From positions 62,001-126,000 of the forward strand of contig JAGCXC010000046.1 in assembly GCA_017961515.1 (NCBI GenBank): a stretch of DNA of 64,000 bases. Direction: 5' to 3'. Below the pieces are notes generated by a model. The model had not been told where the DNA came from. It did no database searches and was given only the letters and a program-made list of their open reading frames with translations. This stretch comes from Clostridiales bacterium (GTDB lineage Bacteria > Bacillota > Clostridia > Acetivibrionales > RGIG10202). Of the stretch, positions 16,893-26,367 are shown in pieces (position 1 is the stretch's first letter; every line of letters begins with the position of its first letter). The translations under genes were made by a program, and so were the position numbers.

Positions 16893-17894
16893 ATGTTATT
16901 AAGAGAAGAATTAGAGGAGTTAGAGGAGAAAATATTATCACCTTATGCTACTTTAAGTAAAAAATCTGCTGGGCGTCTTAAAGAGGAAGTTGAATGTACA
17001 GAACGTACAAAATTTCAAAGAGATAGAGACAGAATAATATATTCTAAGGCATTTAGGAGACTAAAGCACAAGACGCAAGTATTTATATCACCAGAAGGAG
17101 ATCATTATAGAACAAGGCTAACTCATACTTTAGAAGTGGCTCAAATAGCTAGGAGTATAGCAAGAGGTTTAAGATTAAATGAGGATTTGACAGAGGCTAT
17201 TAGTTTAGGACATGATTTAGGACATACACCATTTGGACATACAGGAGAGAGCGTGTTAAATGAAATTTGTAAACATGGTTTTTTACATAACGAACAGAGT
17301 CTTAGAGTGGTGGATTATTTGGAGAATAACAATAGAGGACTTAATCTTACAGTTGAAGTAAGAAATGGCATATTAAATCACTCAGGAAACAATATTGCAT
17401 CAACTCTAGAAGGGTGTATAGTAAAATTTGCTGATAGGATAGCGTATATCAATCATGATATAGAGGATGCAATTGAAGGTCATATACTAACAGAGGATGA
17501 TTTGCCCAAAGATTGTGTCAAGGTATTGGGTAATACTTCATCTAAGAGAATCAATAATATGATAATAAATATAACGAAGAATTGCAGGGATAAAAATTAT
17601 ATTAGGATGACAGATGAATATTGGGCAATGACAAATAAATTAAGAGATTTCATGTTTGAAAATGTTTATATAGGGTCAGTTGCAAAAAAAGAAGAAAAAA
17701 AAGCTTGCAATATAGTGAAGGGGGTGTATAATTGCATATTAGATGATCCAGAAAAATTTTTGCCAGATGAGTGGAAAGCTATGTTAAAAGAACAGGACGT
17801 AGATAGAGTTGTGTGTGACTACGTAGCCGGTATGACAGACAGGTATGCGGAAAATTTTTTCTTAGATCAGATATGTGGCATAAGTGGGATATAA
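16893..17894 (+). CDS. dgt: dGTPase-like HD-domain phosphohydrolase
   Basis: Deoxyguanosinetriphosphate triphosphohydrolase-like protein of 333 residues. The HD metal site is complete: H in RTRLTHTLEVAQIAR, the HD pair in LGHDLGHTPFGHTGE, and a later D in FADRIAYINHDIEDA. The RHKTQVF-type element near residue 60 marks the dNTPase subclass. ATG 16893 was chosen for its RBS GGAGGGGTGG; an earlier in-frame ATG overlaps galE. In many clostridia this gene precedes dnaG and rpoD. Here it is followed by minD. Confidence 0.93.
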   Translation: MLLREELEELEEKILSPYATLSKKSAGRLKEEVECTERTKFQRDRDRIIYSKAFRRLKHKTQVFISPEGDHYRTRLTHTLEVAQIARSIARGLRLNEDLTEAISLGHDLGHTPFGHTGESVLNEICKHGFLHNEQSLRVVDYLENNNRGLNLTVEVRNGILNHSGNNIASTLEGCIVKFADRIAYINHDIEDAIEGHILTEDDLPKDCVKVLGNTSSKRINNMIINITKNCRDKNYIRMTDEYWAMTNKLRDFMFENVYIGSVAKKEEKKACNIVKGVYNCILDDPEKFLPDEWKAMLKEQDVDRVVCDYVAGMTDRYAENFFLDQICGISGI

Positions 17895-17907
17895 AGAAAT
17901 AATTAAT

Positions 17908-17936
17908 TTGACTATTGTGTAAAAATTGGGTAAGAT
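17908..17936 (+). promoter_or_regulatory. Promoter for minD-minE-mgsA
   Basis: TTGACT, 17 bases, TAAGAT, 81 bases upstream of minD. Confidence 0.6.
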
Positions 17937-18017
17937 GTAGAGGTAAGCTTTTTAGAAGATGATTTAAAAGAGTATAATTATTTTTAAGTATACAAAAATA
18001 CATTAGGGGGGTTAAAT

Positions 18018-18818
18018 ATGGGTGAGGTTATTGTTATAACTTCCGGAAAAGGTGGAGTAGGAAAGACTACGACTACAGCAAATATCGGGACAGGTTTATC
18101 TTTGTTGGGGAAGAAAGTCGTTTTGATTGATACAGATATAGGACTTAGAAATTTAGATGTAGTTATGGGCCTTGAAAATAGAATAGTATATGACTTAGTA
18201 GACGTAATAGAAGGGAATTGTAGAGTAAAGCAAGCGTTAATTAGGGACAAGAGATATGAGGGATTGCATCTTTTGCCAGCCGCACAAACTAGAGACAAAT
18301 CTGCAGTGAATCCAGATCAGATGATAAAACTTTTAGATGAAATCAAAAAAGATTTTGATTATATATTAATTGATTGCCCAGCTGGAATAGAACAAGGATT
18401 CAAAAATGCAATAGCAGGAGCTAACAGAGCTATAGTTGTTACTACACCTGAAGTTTCAGCAGTAAGAGATGCAGATAGGATAATAGGGTTATTAGAAGCA
18501 AATGATGTGAAAGATACAAGGCTTTTGATAAATAGAGTAAGGGTTGATATGGTAAAACGTGGAGACATGATGAGCATAGACGACATAATAGATATTTTGG
18601 CAGTAAAGTTAATAGGTGTAGTTCCTGACGATGAAAAGATAGTAGTTTCTACAAATAGAGGGGAACCAGCAGTTACAGATTCAAAGTCAATGGCTGGTAG
18701 ATCCTATAGGGATATAACCAAGAGAATAATTGGAGAAGATATACCTATAGAGGATATATGCAGCGAAGAAGGCTTTATGTTAAAAATAAAAAAAATATTT
18801 GGTTTTAAGACAGTATAA
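18018..18818 (+). CDS. minD: Septum-site determining ATPase MinD
   Basis: Membrane-cycling ATPase that places the MinC division inhibitor. It has 266 residues. The deviant Walker A is GKGGVGKTTTTAN with the signature lysine, followed by DTDIGLRNLD and the Walker B segment YILIDCPAGIE. The C-terminal LKIKKIFGFKTV is the amphipathic membrane-targeting helix. The RBS is GGGGGG. minE follows after 17 bases. minC is not adjacent but lies 6 kb downstream at the end of the mre cluster. Confidence 0.97.
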   Translation: MGEVIVITSGKGGVGKTTTTANIGTGLSLLGKKVVLIDTDIGLRNLDVVMGLENRIVYDLVDVIEGNCRVKQALIRDKRYEGLHLLPAAQTRDKSAVNPDQMIKLLDEIKKDFDYILIDCPAGIEQGFKNAIAGANRAIVVTTPEVSAVRDADRIIGLLEANDVKDTRLLINRVRVDMVKRGDMMSIDDIIDILAVKLIGVVPDDEKIVVSTNRGEPAVTDSKSMAGRSYRDITKRIIGEDIPIEDICSEEGFMLKIKKIFGFKTV

Positions 18819-18835
18819 AAGAGGGGGGACAAAAA

Positions 18836-19105
18836 ATGAATTTATTAAAGTTATTTAGTCGTACAAAGACATCAAAAGATGTTGCAAAAGAACGGCTTAA
18901 GCTTGTATTAGTTCATGACAGAGCGAATGTTTCTCCGCAGTTTTTAGAGATGATAAAAGGAGAGATTATAAAGGTCATTTCGCATTATATGGATATTGAG
19001 GAGAATGCATTGGATATACAAATGACTAGAACAGAAAGTGAAGATGGAGAAAGATATGTTCCAGCCTTGATAGCGAATATCCCTATCAAGAATATGAAAT
19101 CTTAG
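18836..19105 (+). CDS. minE: Cell division topological specificity factor MinE
   Basis: 89-residue MinD-activating factor. The N-terminal anti-MinCD part (AKERLKLVLVHDRANVSP) and the C-terminal beta/dimer domain (IEENALDIQMTR) are recognisable. The RBS is GAGGGGGG. Its presence implies an oscillating or gradient Min system of the MinE type rather than the DivIVA-only type. Confidence 0.95.
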   Translation: MNLLKLFSRTKTSKDVAKERLKLVLVHDRANVSPQFLEMIKGEIIKVISHYMDIEENALDIQMTRTESEDGERYVPALIANIPIKNMKS

Positions 19106-19135
19106 ATAATAATAAAAAAATGGATTGTGGTGTAT

Positions 19136-19528
19136 ATGAATATTGCTTTAGTGGCACACGATAAGAAGAAAGAATTAATGGGTGCGTTCTGCATTGCGTA
19201 TAAGAGTATATTGAGTAAACACTCTTTAGTCGCAACGGCAGGGACGGCATCTGTTGTGGAAGAAGCGTCAGGGCTTGAAGTTGTGAGAGTCTCTCATGGT
19301 ATAGTGGGTGAGCAACAGTTAAGCTCTAAGGCGGCGTATGATGAAATAGATTTGGTTATATTTTTTAGGGATCCTATAACTAAGGATATTAATGAACCAG
19401 ATATAGGAAGATTGCTTAATTTATGTGACCAAAATCATATTCCATTCGCGACCAATATTGCTACAGCTGAGCTTTTAATAAAGTCTTTAGAGCGAGGAGA
19501 GTTGGAATGGAGAAATAACATAAGGTGA
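19136..19528 (+). CDS. mgsA: Methylglyoxal synthase-like protein with altered active site
   Basis: Homologue of MgsA (dihydroxyacetone phosphate to methylglyoxal plus phosphate), about 130 residues, alignable end to end (NIALVAHDKKKELM, DLVIFFRDP, FATNIATAELLIKSLERG). Key positions differ. The phosphate-binding TGTTG is TAGTA, the catalytic Asp of GGDQQ is Glu (VGEQQ), and the His of HEPD is Asn (NEPD). Catalysis is therefore doubtful. ATG 19136 was preferred to GTG 19127. The stop codon lies in the operon terminator. The position after minE matches true mgsA in relatives. Confidence 0.8.
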   Translation: MNIALVAHDKKKELMGAFCIAYKSILSKHSLVATAGTASVVEEASGLEVVRVSHGIVGEQQLSSKAAYDEIDLVIFFRDPITKDINEPDIGRLLNLCDQNHIPFATNIATAELLIKSLERGELEWRNNIR

Positions 19529-19559
19529 GGGTTACCCCAATATTCTTACCTTAGTTATT
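19522..19559 (+). terminator. Terminator of the minDE-mgsA operon
   Basis: AAGGTGAG (containing the mgsA stop) pairs with CTTACCTT, followed by AGTTATTTTTTT. Confidence 0.65.
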
Positions 19560-19711
19560 TTTTTACCTAAAATTTAGCAAGAATACCCTAATTTACTTGA
19601 CACATACAAAAAATAAAAAAATAAAATTTTTCACTTTACAAGAGACCAAACTTGCTATAAAATAATGTTTGAGCTTGTTAACAGATTAAGTGTTTAAGTA
19701 AGGTGAAACAG

Positions 19712-20302
19712 ATGAAAAAAATATTTTTGGCATCGGGATCCCCGAGAAGACGAGAGTTATTAAGAAACATAGGATTAAAATTTGAAGTAGTAAAGAGCAA
19801 TTTTGACGAAAATACAGTGGATTTTGAGAGAACGCCTCAAGAATTAGCAGAGAGTTTGGCTTATGGGAAAGCTAAAAATGTGAAGAGTTTAGTGGATCAG
19901 GGAATTATAATAGGTGCAGATACACTTGTTACCTTGGACAATAAGGTCTATGGTAAACCCAGAGATTCAAAGGAAGCATTTGATATGCTTAAAAGTCTAA
20001 GCGATAAGACTCACGAAGTTATAACGGGGGTGGTCTTGATAGATACAGTTACCAATGAAGTACTTGTAGAGCACGAAATTACCAAGGTTACGTTTAATAG
20101 ATTAACTAATGAAGAAATAACGGCGTATATAAAGAGTAATGACTACCAAGGTAAAGCGGGAGCATATGGAATACAAAATAGAGGCGCCGTACTTATAAAA
20201 AAGGTGGACGGATGTTATTTTAATGTTGTAGGATTACCGATTGGTAGAGTGTGCAGGATGTTAAAAGATATGGGTGAGGTTTTATATGATCACTGGGGCT
20301 AG
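19712..20302 (+). CDS. maf: Maf nucleotide pyrophosphatase
   Basis: Nucleoside triphosphate pyrophosphatase of the Maf/YhdE family (dTTP/UTP house-cleaning, linked to septum formation). About 196 residues from ATG 19712, opening with LASGSPRRRELL. It carries GADTLVTLDN and GKAGAYGIQ. The RBS AAGGTG fixes the start; GTG 19703 is within the RBS. The place directly before mreB is conserved in Firmicutes. Confidence 0.95.
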   Translation: MKKIFLASGSPRRRELLRNIGLKFEVVKSNFDENTVDFERTPQELAESLAYGKAKNVKSLVDQGIIIGADTLVTLDNKVYGKPRDSKEAFDMLKSLSDKTHEVITGVVLIDTVTNEVLVEHEITKVTFNRLTNEEITAYIKSNDYQGKAGAYGIQNRGAVLIKKVDGCYFNVVGLPIGRVCRMLKDMGEVLYDHWG

Positions 20303-20341
20303 AGGTAAATATAGAAGATAGTAGATAGGAGATTTTAGAGC

Positions 20342-21373
20342 ATGGGATTTTTTAGCAAAGATATAGGAATAGATTTGGGTACAGCAAATATATTGGTTTA
20401 TGTAAAAGGCGAAGGGATAGTAGTGAGCGAACCCTCGGTTGTGGCTATAAATACAAGAACTAATCAGGTTTTAGCAGTTGGGAATGAAGCAAAGAATATG
20501 ATAGGAAAGACACCAGGTGATATAATGGCTATACGGCCAATGAAGGATGGAGTTATTGCTGATTTTGATATTACTCAGGACATGTTGAAATATTTTATAG
20601 AGAAGGTTATGCCAAAGAATATATTTAGAAGTGTGCTTAGGATAAAACCTAGAGTTACAATATGTGTACCTTCAGGAGTTACGGAAGTAGAGAGAAGGGC
20701 AGTAGAGGAAGCAACTATGCAGGTTGGAGTAAAGGAAGTATATTTGATGGAAGAACCTATGGCGGCAGCGATTGGTGCTAATCTTCCTGTAGCTGAGCCT
20801 ATAGGTTGTATGATTGTGGATATAGGAGGAGGTACTACAGAAATTGCTGTAACTTCTTTAGGAGGAATAGTAACGAGTTTGTCATTGAAGGTTGCGGGAG
20901 GCATGCTAGATGACAGCATAGCTATATATATAAAGCGAGAGCATAATTTGTTGATAGGAGACAGAACAGCAGAAGAGATAAAGAAAAAGATAGGTGCAGC
21001 ATTTAAAAGGCCTAAGAGAGAAGAAATGACTATTAGAGGAAGGGATTTATTGACTGGTTTGCCAAAGAATATAATGATATCTTCAGATGAAATATTGTTT
21101 GCATTAAAAGAGCCTATATCACAAATAATAGAGGCTATAAAAGATACATTGGAGAAAACGCCACCTGAGTTGGCATCAGATATAATGGATCAAGGAATAG
21201 TGTTAGCTGGTGGTGGTGCGATGTTACATGGATTAGACCAATTAATAAAAAAAGAGACAGGCATAGATGCAAAGATAGCAGAAAATCCGCTAGATTGCGT
21301 AGCGTTAGGAGCAGGAAGGTTGAGTGAGGATATGGAGATGTTACGTAAAGTATTAATGGCGACTAAGAAGTAA
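20342..21373 (+). CDS. mreB: Rod-shape determining actin MreB
   Basis: Cytoskeletal actin homologue that guides lateral wall synthesis, 343 residues, full length. The phosphate 1 loop is [18 protein letters not shown], the phosphate 2 loop is [13 protein letters not shown], and the adenosine motif is [15 protein letters not shown]. The N terminus begins with MGFFSKDIG. It starts the mreB-mreC-mreD-mrdA-minC run with short spacing throughout. Confidence 0.97.
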   Translation: MGFFSKDIGIDLGTANILVYVKGEGIVVSEPSVVAINTRTNQVLAVGNEAKNMIGKTPGDIMAIRPMKDGVIADFDITQDMLKYFIEKVMPKNIFRSVLRIKPRVTICVPSGVTEVERRAVEEATMQVGVKEVYLMEEPMAAAIGANLPVAEPIGCMIVDIGGGTTEIAVTSLGGIVTSLSLKVAGGMLDDSIAIYIKREHNLLIGDRTAEEIKKKIGAAFKRPKREEMTIRGRDLLTGLPKNIMISSDEILFALKEPISQIIEAIKDTLEKTPPELASDIMDQGIVLAGGGAMLHGLDQLIKKETGIDAKIAENPLDCVALGAGRLSEDMEMLRKVLMATKK

Positions 21374-21415
21374 GTTGATTTATTTTTTAGTTGTCAAAAG
21401 AAAGGATAAAGGCAA

Positions 21416-22237
21416 TTGAGAGATTTTAATATTAAAGTTGTTATAACGATGGTGGTAATTACATTTATATTAGTTATACAGGGACTTTATGCGAGAGACA
21501 TATTGGGGCTTGATTTTTTACAAAGACCGTTGTCGTACATTGTTTATCCTTTTGGAAAGCTATTTACATATACGAAAGTTGAAGTTAACAATACCAGAAA
21601 ATATTTTAAAGATGTTGATGAGTTATCTAAGGAAAATGAAAAATTAAAGCGGAAGGTAGACGATCTTGAAAAGTATATTTCTAAAATATTGTGGTTAGAT
21701 GAAAAGAACCAAGAGTTAAGAGAGACGTTGGAATTAAGGGATTCTATCAAAGGGTATGATTTTATTGGGGCAAGCATTATAGCAAAAGATGCAGGTAATT
21801 GGTTTGAGATATTTACAGTAGACAAAGGAAGCAAGGATGGGATTTATAAAGATAGTTTTGTTATTTTTGAGAAAGGACTTGTTGGTAGAGTATATAGAGT
21901 AAGGGAGAATACTTGCGATATAATATCTATTTTAGATAAAAGCAGTGCAGTAGGAGCACGGTTAACAAAAACAAGAGAATTAGTTTTAGCAAAAGGTGAT
22001 ATAAGGTTAAAAAATAGAGGGCTTTGCAAATTAGAGTACATTCATTCGGACGCTAAGATAGAGGTAGGAGATGTTGTTGAAACGTCTGGATTGGGTGAAT
22101 ATTTTCCGAAGGGAATAGAGATAGGTAAGGTAAGAGAGGTAGTAAATCCAAATGATAAGTTAGAAAGATATGCGATAATAGAGCCTAGTGTTGACTTAAA
22201 GAGGATAGAGGAAGTTTTAGTGGCAGTAAAAAGGTAG
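21416..22237 (+). CDS. mreC: Rod-shape determining protein MreC
   Basis: Single-pass membrane scaffold of the elongasome, 273 residues, with an N-terminal membrane helix, a coiled coil (about 65-110, KENEKLKRKVDDLEKYI) and the beta-barrel MreC domain (ASIIAKDAGNWFEIFTVDKGS). It starts with TTG at 21416 following AAAGG. No in-frame ATG would keep the membrane helix. Confidence 0.93.
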   Translation: MRDFNIKVVITMVVITFILVIQGLYARDILGLDFLQRPLSYIVYPFGKLFTYTKVEVNNTRKYFKDVDELSKENEKLKRKVDDLEKYISKILWLDEKNQELRETLELRDSIKGYDFIGASIIAKDAGNWFEIFTVDKGSKDGIYKDSFVIFEKGLVGRVYRVRENTCDIISILDKSSAVGARLTKTRELVLAKGDIRLKNRGLCKLEYIHSDAKIEVGDVVETSGLGEYFPKGIEIGKVREVVNPNDKLERYAIIEPSVDLKRIEEVLVAVKR

Positions 22238-22255
22238 AAAGTAGGTAAATCAATA

Positions 22256-22735
22256 ATGAAAAATAAGTTGTACATTATTTTAATTTTAGTCCTATCAATA
22301 GCGTTACAGATGACACTTATAGAAGGGATAAGAATTGCTAATGTTAAGCCTAATATAGTGTTAATATTTGTGTTATTCTTGGGAGTTTGTGCGACTGGAA
22401 GTGATTTATTCTTCGGCGGGATTTTAGCAGGGGTTATGCAGGATTTATTATCTTCAAAGATAATAGGAATGTATTTGATTACAAATATATTGTTTTGTAT
22501 GATAATGTATACAGTGAGGAAAAGAAGTTATAGAAAGGATTTCTTGATATTTTTGTTTGTAGCGTTTATATCATTTTTATTATATGATAGTACAGCATAT
22601 TTGCTTACTTCTTTTCCAGAGACACTTGGTGAATTGTTTTTTGTATTAAAGAACTTTATTTTAGTTGGAGCGATGTATAATACGGCTTGTGCGATCCTAA
22701 TTTTTGGACTTGCTAAGAAGAAAGAAATTATATAG
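22256..22735 (+). CDS. mreD: Rod-shape determining protein MreD
   Basis: Small integral membrane protein of the elongasome, 159 residues with about five hydrophobic segments. It contains the NIVLIFVLFLGV-type and SDLFFGGILAGVMQDLL segments typical of MreD. It is followed within 10 bases by mrdA, whose RBS overlaps the mreD stop. Confidence 0.9.
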   Translation: MKNKLYIILILVLSIALQMTLIEGIRIANVKPNIVLIFVLFLGVCATGSDLFFGGILAGVMQDLLSSKIIGMYLITNILFCMIMYTVRKRSYRKDFLIFLFVAFISFLLYDSTAYLLTSFPETLGELFFVLKNFILVGAMYNTACAILIFGLAKKKEII

Positions 22736-22745
22736 GAGAAATATC

Positions 22746-24806
22746 ATGATAGAAAAATTAAAAGATAGATGTAATCTGGTTGCTATATTTTTTATAATAA
22801 TGAGTGCACTTATTATTACGCAGTTAATTAATCTGCAAATAAATAAGGGAAAGTATTATGAAGATATTTCTCAAAAAAGATTGTTAAGAGAAAGATACAT
22901 CGTAGCTCCTAGAGGTAATATTTTAGATCGTAATGGTGTGCCAATAGCAGTTAATAGGACTGGATTTTTAGTAAATTTGTACAGAGAGAAGAGAACAGTA
23001 GATGAATTAAATGAGTTAATAAACGTGGTGATAAATATACTTGAAAAGAATGGTGATTGTTTTGAAAGTTCTCTTTCTAAATATTTGACAATTAGTCCTA
23101 TTGATTATGGTCCATATATAAAGTCGTCAGAAAAAGAGACAGAAAAATGGAAGAGGGAAATGGCAATAAAGAAAAGTGATATAGAACTAATGAGTACGCC
23201 AGAAGATGTTTTTAATTATCTTAGGTATACAAAGTTTAGTATTAGTGATAAATACACAAAAGATGAAGCATATAAGATAATGGCGATAAGATATGAAACA
23301 CTAATGAAGGGGTATTCTCAATTTAGTCCATTAGTTGTGGCAAGGGATATAAGTAAAGAGTCTGTTCTTGAATTAGAAGAAAAGAATGCGGAGTTACCGG
23401 GTGTTTCTATAGAGACAGAATCATACAGGATATATAATGACGCGACGTGTGTAGCACATTTGTTGGGATATGTAGGGATAATAAATAAAGAAGAGTACGA
23501 CAAAATGAGTAAAGACGGATATGGAATAAATGATATTATTGGTAAAAATGGTATTGAATATAAAGCAGAGAAATACTTAAGGGGAAAAAAGGGAGAAAAG
23601 AAAATAGAGGTTGATACAATAGGGAAGAAAACAGGCGAAATACAAAAAACTCCGCCAGTACAAGGGAACAATGTCATTTTAACAATAGATTATAATTTAC
23701 AAAAGATAGCGATGGAGTCTTTAAGAAAAAATATAGAGTTAATAAAGAAGGGGAAAGATAATAGAATAAATTTTGGAGATGCTTATGCTGGAGCGGTTGT
23801 AGCGATTGATGTAAACACAGGAGAGGTGTTGGCTATGGCAAGTTATCCAAGTTATGACCCTATGATATATTTAGCGGGTGCAGATGACAAGGAAGCGCAA
23901 AAGAAGAAAATAAGTTTGCTAGTAGATAACAAAAATTCACCATTATTAAATAGGGCGGTACAGGGCACGTATACACCAGGGTCTACTTATAAACCTATAA
24001 CGGCGATAGCGGGTTTAGAGGAAGGAGTAATAACTAAGGATACAATTATTTATGATAAAGGAGTTAGCGTGTTAGGTGGATGGAAATTTAAGTGTTTGGA
24101 GTATAGAATGGGACTAGGAGCACACGGAGGCTTAAATTTAAAAAGAGCCATAGCAACATCATGCAACATATATTTTCATGAATTAGGTGTAAAAGTAGGA
24201 ATTGATAAGATTGACAAATGGGCAAAGGAGTTTGGACTAGGAGAGCTAACGGGAATAGACGTTCCTGGAGAGTTAAGAGGGATCAGGGCTAACAGGATCA
24301 CAAAGAAGAGATTAAGGAATGATGAGTGGAGGATAGCGGATACGGCACAAATGGCAATAGGTCAGTTTGATAATACCTTTACGCCTATACAGTTAGCAAA
24401 TTATATAGCAACAATAGCTAATGGTGGCAAAAGATTTAAGCCAACTATTGTAAAGAGGATAGAGAATAGAAAGGGAGAGATAATAAAAGAGAGCAAGAAT
24501 GAGTTTCATCAGATAGGGTTAAAAAAGGAAACAGTAGATGCAATACATGAAGCAATGGCTGCTGTTGCAAAGAGAGGAGGAACAGCGGGGGAAACATTTA
24601 GGGATTTTAAAGTGAAGGTTGCGGGTAAAACAGGAACACCAGAGACAGGAGGAGAGTCTAAGCATTCATCTAATGCAGTTTTCATATGCTATGCTCCTGT
24701 GGAAAAACCTCAGATTGCAGTGGCAGTGGTAATAGAAAGAGGTGTTTGGGGAAGTAATGCCGCACCGGTTGCAAGAGATGTTTTAGCAGAATATTTTAAA
24801 GACTAG
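22746..24806 (+). CDS. mrdA: Penicillin-binding protein 2 (elongasome transpeptidase)
   Basis: Class B PBP that crosslinks lateral-wall peptidoglycan, 686 residues from ATG 22746 (RBS GGAGAAATATC). The layout is an N-terminal membrane helix (about 12-32), the pedestal dimerisation domain with RGNILDRNGVPIA, and the transpeptidase domain with the catalytic STYK (GSTYKP), SCN (TSCNIYFHE) and KTGTPET. All active-site motifs are intact. Confidence 0.95.
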   Translation: MIEKLKDRCNLVAIFFIIMSALIITQLINLQINKGKYYEDISQKRLLRERYIVAPRGNILDRNGVPIAVNRTGFLVNLYREKRTVDELNELINVVINILEKNGDCFESSLSKYLTISPIDYGPYIKSSEKETEKWKREMAIKKSDIELMSTPEDVFNYLRYTKFSISDKYTKDEAYKIMAIRYETLMKGYSQFSPLVVARDISKESVLELEEKNAELPGVSIETESYRIYNDATCVAHLLGYVGIINKEEYDKMSKDGYGINDIIGKNGIEYKAEKYLRGKKGEKKIEVDTIGKKTGEIQKTPPVQGNNVILTIDYNLQKIAMESLRKNIELIKKGKDNRINFGDAYAGAVVAIDVNTGEVLAMASYPSYDPMIYLAGADDKEAQKKKISLLVDNKNSPLLNRAVQGTYTPGSTYKPITAIAGLEEGVITKDTIIYDKGVSVLGGWKFKCLEYRMGLGAHGGLNLKRAIATSCNIYFHELGVKVGIDKIDKWAKEFGLGELTGIDVPGELRGIRANRITKKRLRNDEWRIADTAQMAIGQFDNTFTPIQLANYIATIANGGKRFKPTIVKRIENRKGEIIKESKNEFHQIGLKKETVDAIHEAMAAVAKRGGTAGETFRDFKVKVAGKTGTPETGGESKHSSNAVFICYAPVEKPQIAVAVVIERGVWGSNAAPVARDVLAEYFKD

Positions 24807-24888
24807 AAAAAATTTTAAAAATATAGTATATTGTATTATGGAGTAGAAAATGTAGGATATTAAAAGATAAAATTGGAGGCGACTTGGT

Positions 24889-25545
24889 ATGCGAGAGGTT
24901 AGTGTCGGATTTAAAGGGACGGTAAATTGCCTGACAATGATATTGCAAGAGAATGATGAATTTGATTTTATATTAAAGGAAATAGAAAACAAGATAGATG
25001 ATGCAGGAAAATTTTTTAAAAATGCCGTGTTGGATGTTAAGTATAGAGGTAAAGATTTAACGCCGTACCAAGAAAAGAGAATTATGGACTTGCTGTCTAA
25101 AAGAAGTGGTGCGACAATAAAGAGTATAGGAAAAGAAGAAGAAGAAGAGAAGACATCTGGTTTATCGAAAGATTTTATGCACATTCCGTTTGATGGATTA
25201 GAAGAAGGAATGTCTAAGTTTTACAGAGGAACATTACGATCAGGGCACAAAATAGATTTTGATGGGAACGTAATTATTATGGGGGATTTGAATCCAGGAG
25301 GAGAGATAAGGGCAACAGGAAATGTTGTTGTGTTAGGGTCATTGAGAGGAACAGTTCATGCAGGATCTAATGGGAATAAGAATGCGATAATAGTTGCACT
25401 TATTTTAAAGCCAACTCAGTTAAGGATAGCCGATATAATAACAAGGCCACCAGATGAAGAAGAAAAGGTACTTACTATATCACCAGAGATGGCATACATA
25501 AAAAATGATAGAATGTATATAGAAAGTTTTTTGCATAAACAATGA
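24889..25545 (+). CDS. minC: Septum-site determining protein MinC
   Basis: FtsZ-polymerisation inhibitor, 218 residues. The N-terminal domain is about 1-100. The C-terminal right-handed beta-helix contains FYRGTLRSGHKIDFDGN, VIIMGDLNPGGEIRATGN and VVLGSLRGTVHAG, which are the MinD-binding elements. The RBS is TGGAGGCGA. It closes the mre/mrdA run and is separated from minDE. Confidence 0.95.
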   Translation: MREVSVGFKGTVNCLTMILQENDEFDFILKEIENKIDDAGKFFKNAVLDVKYRGKDLTPYQEKRIMDLLSKRSGATIKSIGKEEEEEKTSGLSKDFMHIPFDGLEEGMSKFYRGTLRSGHKIDFDGNVIIMGDLNPGGEIRATGNVVVLGSLRGTVHAGSNGNKNAIIVALILKPTQLRIADIITRPPDEEEKVLTISPEMAYIKNDRMYIESFLHKQ

Positions 25546-25566
25546 CCAAAGGAAGGTGTAGGCTCC

Positions 25567-26367
25567 TTGATTAGTGAAAGATTAAAATTACGTGCAGATT
25601 TGAGTACAAAGACGTATGAGGTTCAGTTTAAAAATTTTGAAGGTCCGTTTGATTTGTTGTTTCATCTTATCGAGAAAAATAAGTTAGATATATATGATGT
25701 ACCAATTGGTGAAATAACAGATAGGTATATGGAGTATATTTTAAAGATGCAAGAGTTAGATTTGGATATAGCAAGTGAATTTATAGTTATGGCGTCCACG
25801 TTGTTATATATAAAATCTAGATCACTTTTGCCGTCTAATAGAAAGGAAGAAAAGGATGATATAGAGGTATCATCCAAAGATGAGCTTATACTTAAGTTAA
25901 TAGAGTACAGAAAATATAAGAATGTTGCAAGTATATTTAAAAAAAGACATGCACATTGGAGTATGATTTATTATAAGTTGCCAGAGAAGATAGTATTGCC
26001 TGTTAAAAGAGAAAGATTTAATTTATCGTTAGACAAGTTGATTGATACATATGAGGATTTAATGAGAAGGAACATAGAGAAAGAAAATAACAATAAGAAG
26101 AAAATGATAAGGATATTAAGAATTGAAAAAATAACAGTCAAGCAGAAAATAAAAGATATATTAGATAGATTTAAGTCTATGTGTAGTTTTAAGTTCAAGG
26201 ATGTATTTAAAAAGAAAAGCAAAATAGAAGTAGTTACGGGTTTTATGGCGATGTTGGAGCTAATAAAGTCAAAAAGAGTGATCGTGGAGCAAAAAAAACC
26301 ATTTGATGATATTTTGTTGAAAAAAAATGAAGACTTTAGGGAGGATGAAGTTTTAGAAAATGAGTGA
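25567..26367 (+). CDS. scpA: Segregation and condensation protein ScpA
   Basis: Kleisin subunit of the SMC-ScpAB condensin, 266 residues. The diagnostic N-terminal segment FEGPFDLLFHLIEKNKLDIY and the following IPIG-like ITDRYMEYI are present, as is the C-terminal winged helix. The Lys-rich linker at 170-195 is longer than usual. It probably starts with TTG 25567 after AAGGAAGGTG. scpB overlaps its end. Confidence 0.95.
   Translation: MISERLKLRADLSTKTYEVQFKNFEGPFDLLFHLIEKNKLDIYDVPIGEITDRYMEYILKMQELDLDIASEFIVMASTLLYIKSRSLLPSNRKEEKDDIEVSSKDELILKLIEYRKYKNVASIFKKRHAHWSMIYYKLPEKIVLPVKRERFNLSLDKLIDTYEDLMRRNIEKENNNKKKMIRILRIEKITVKQKIKDILDRFKSMCSFKFKDVFKKKSKIEVVTGFMAMLELIKSKRVIVEQKKPFDDILLKKNEDFREDEVLENE

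Noticed and set aside
19590-19680. Promoter for maf at the TTGACA near 19597
   Set aside because: No -10 box at acceptable spacing; nearby A/T runs make matches uninformative.
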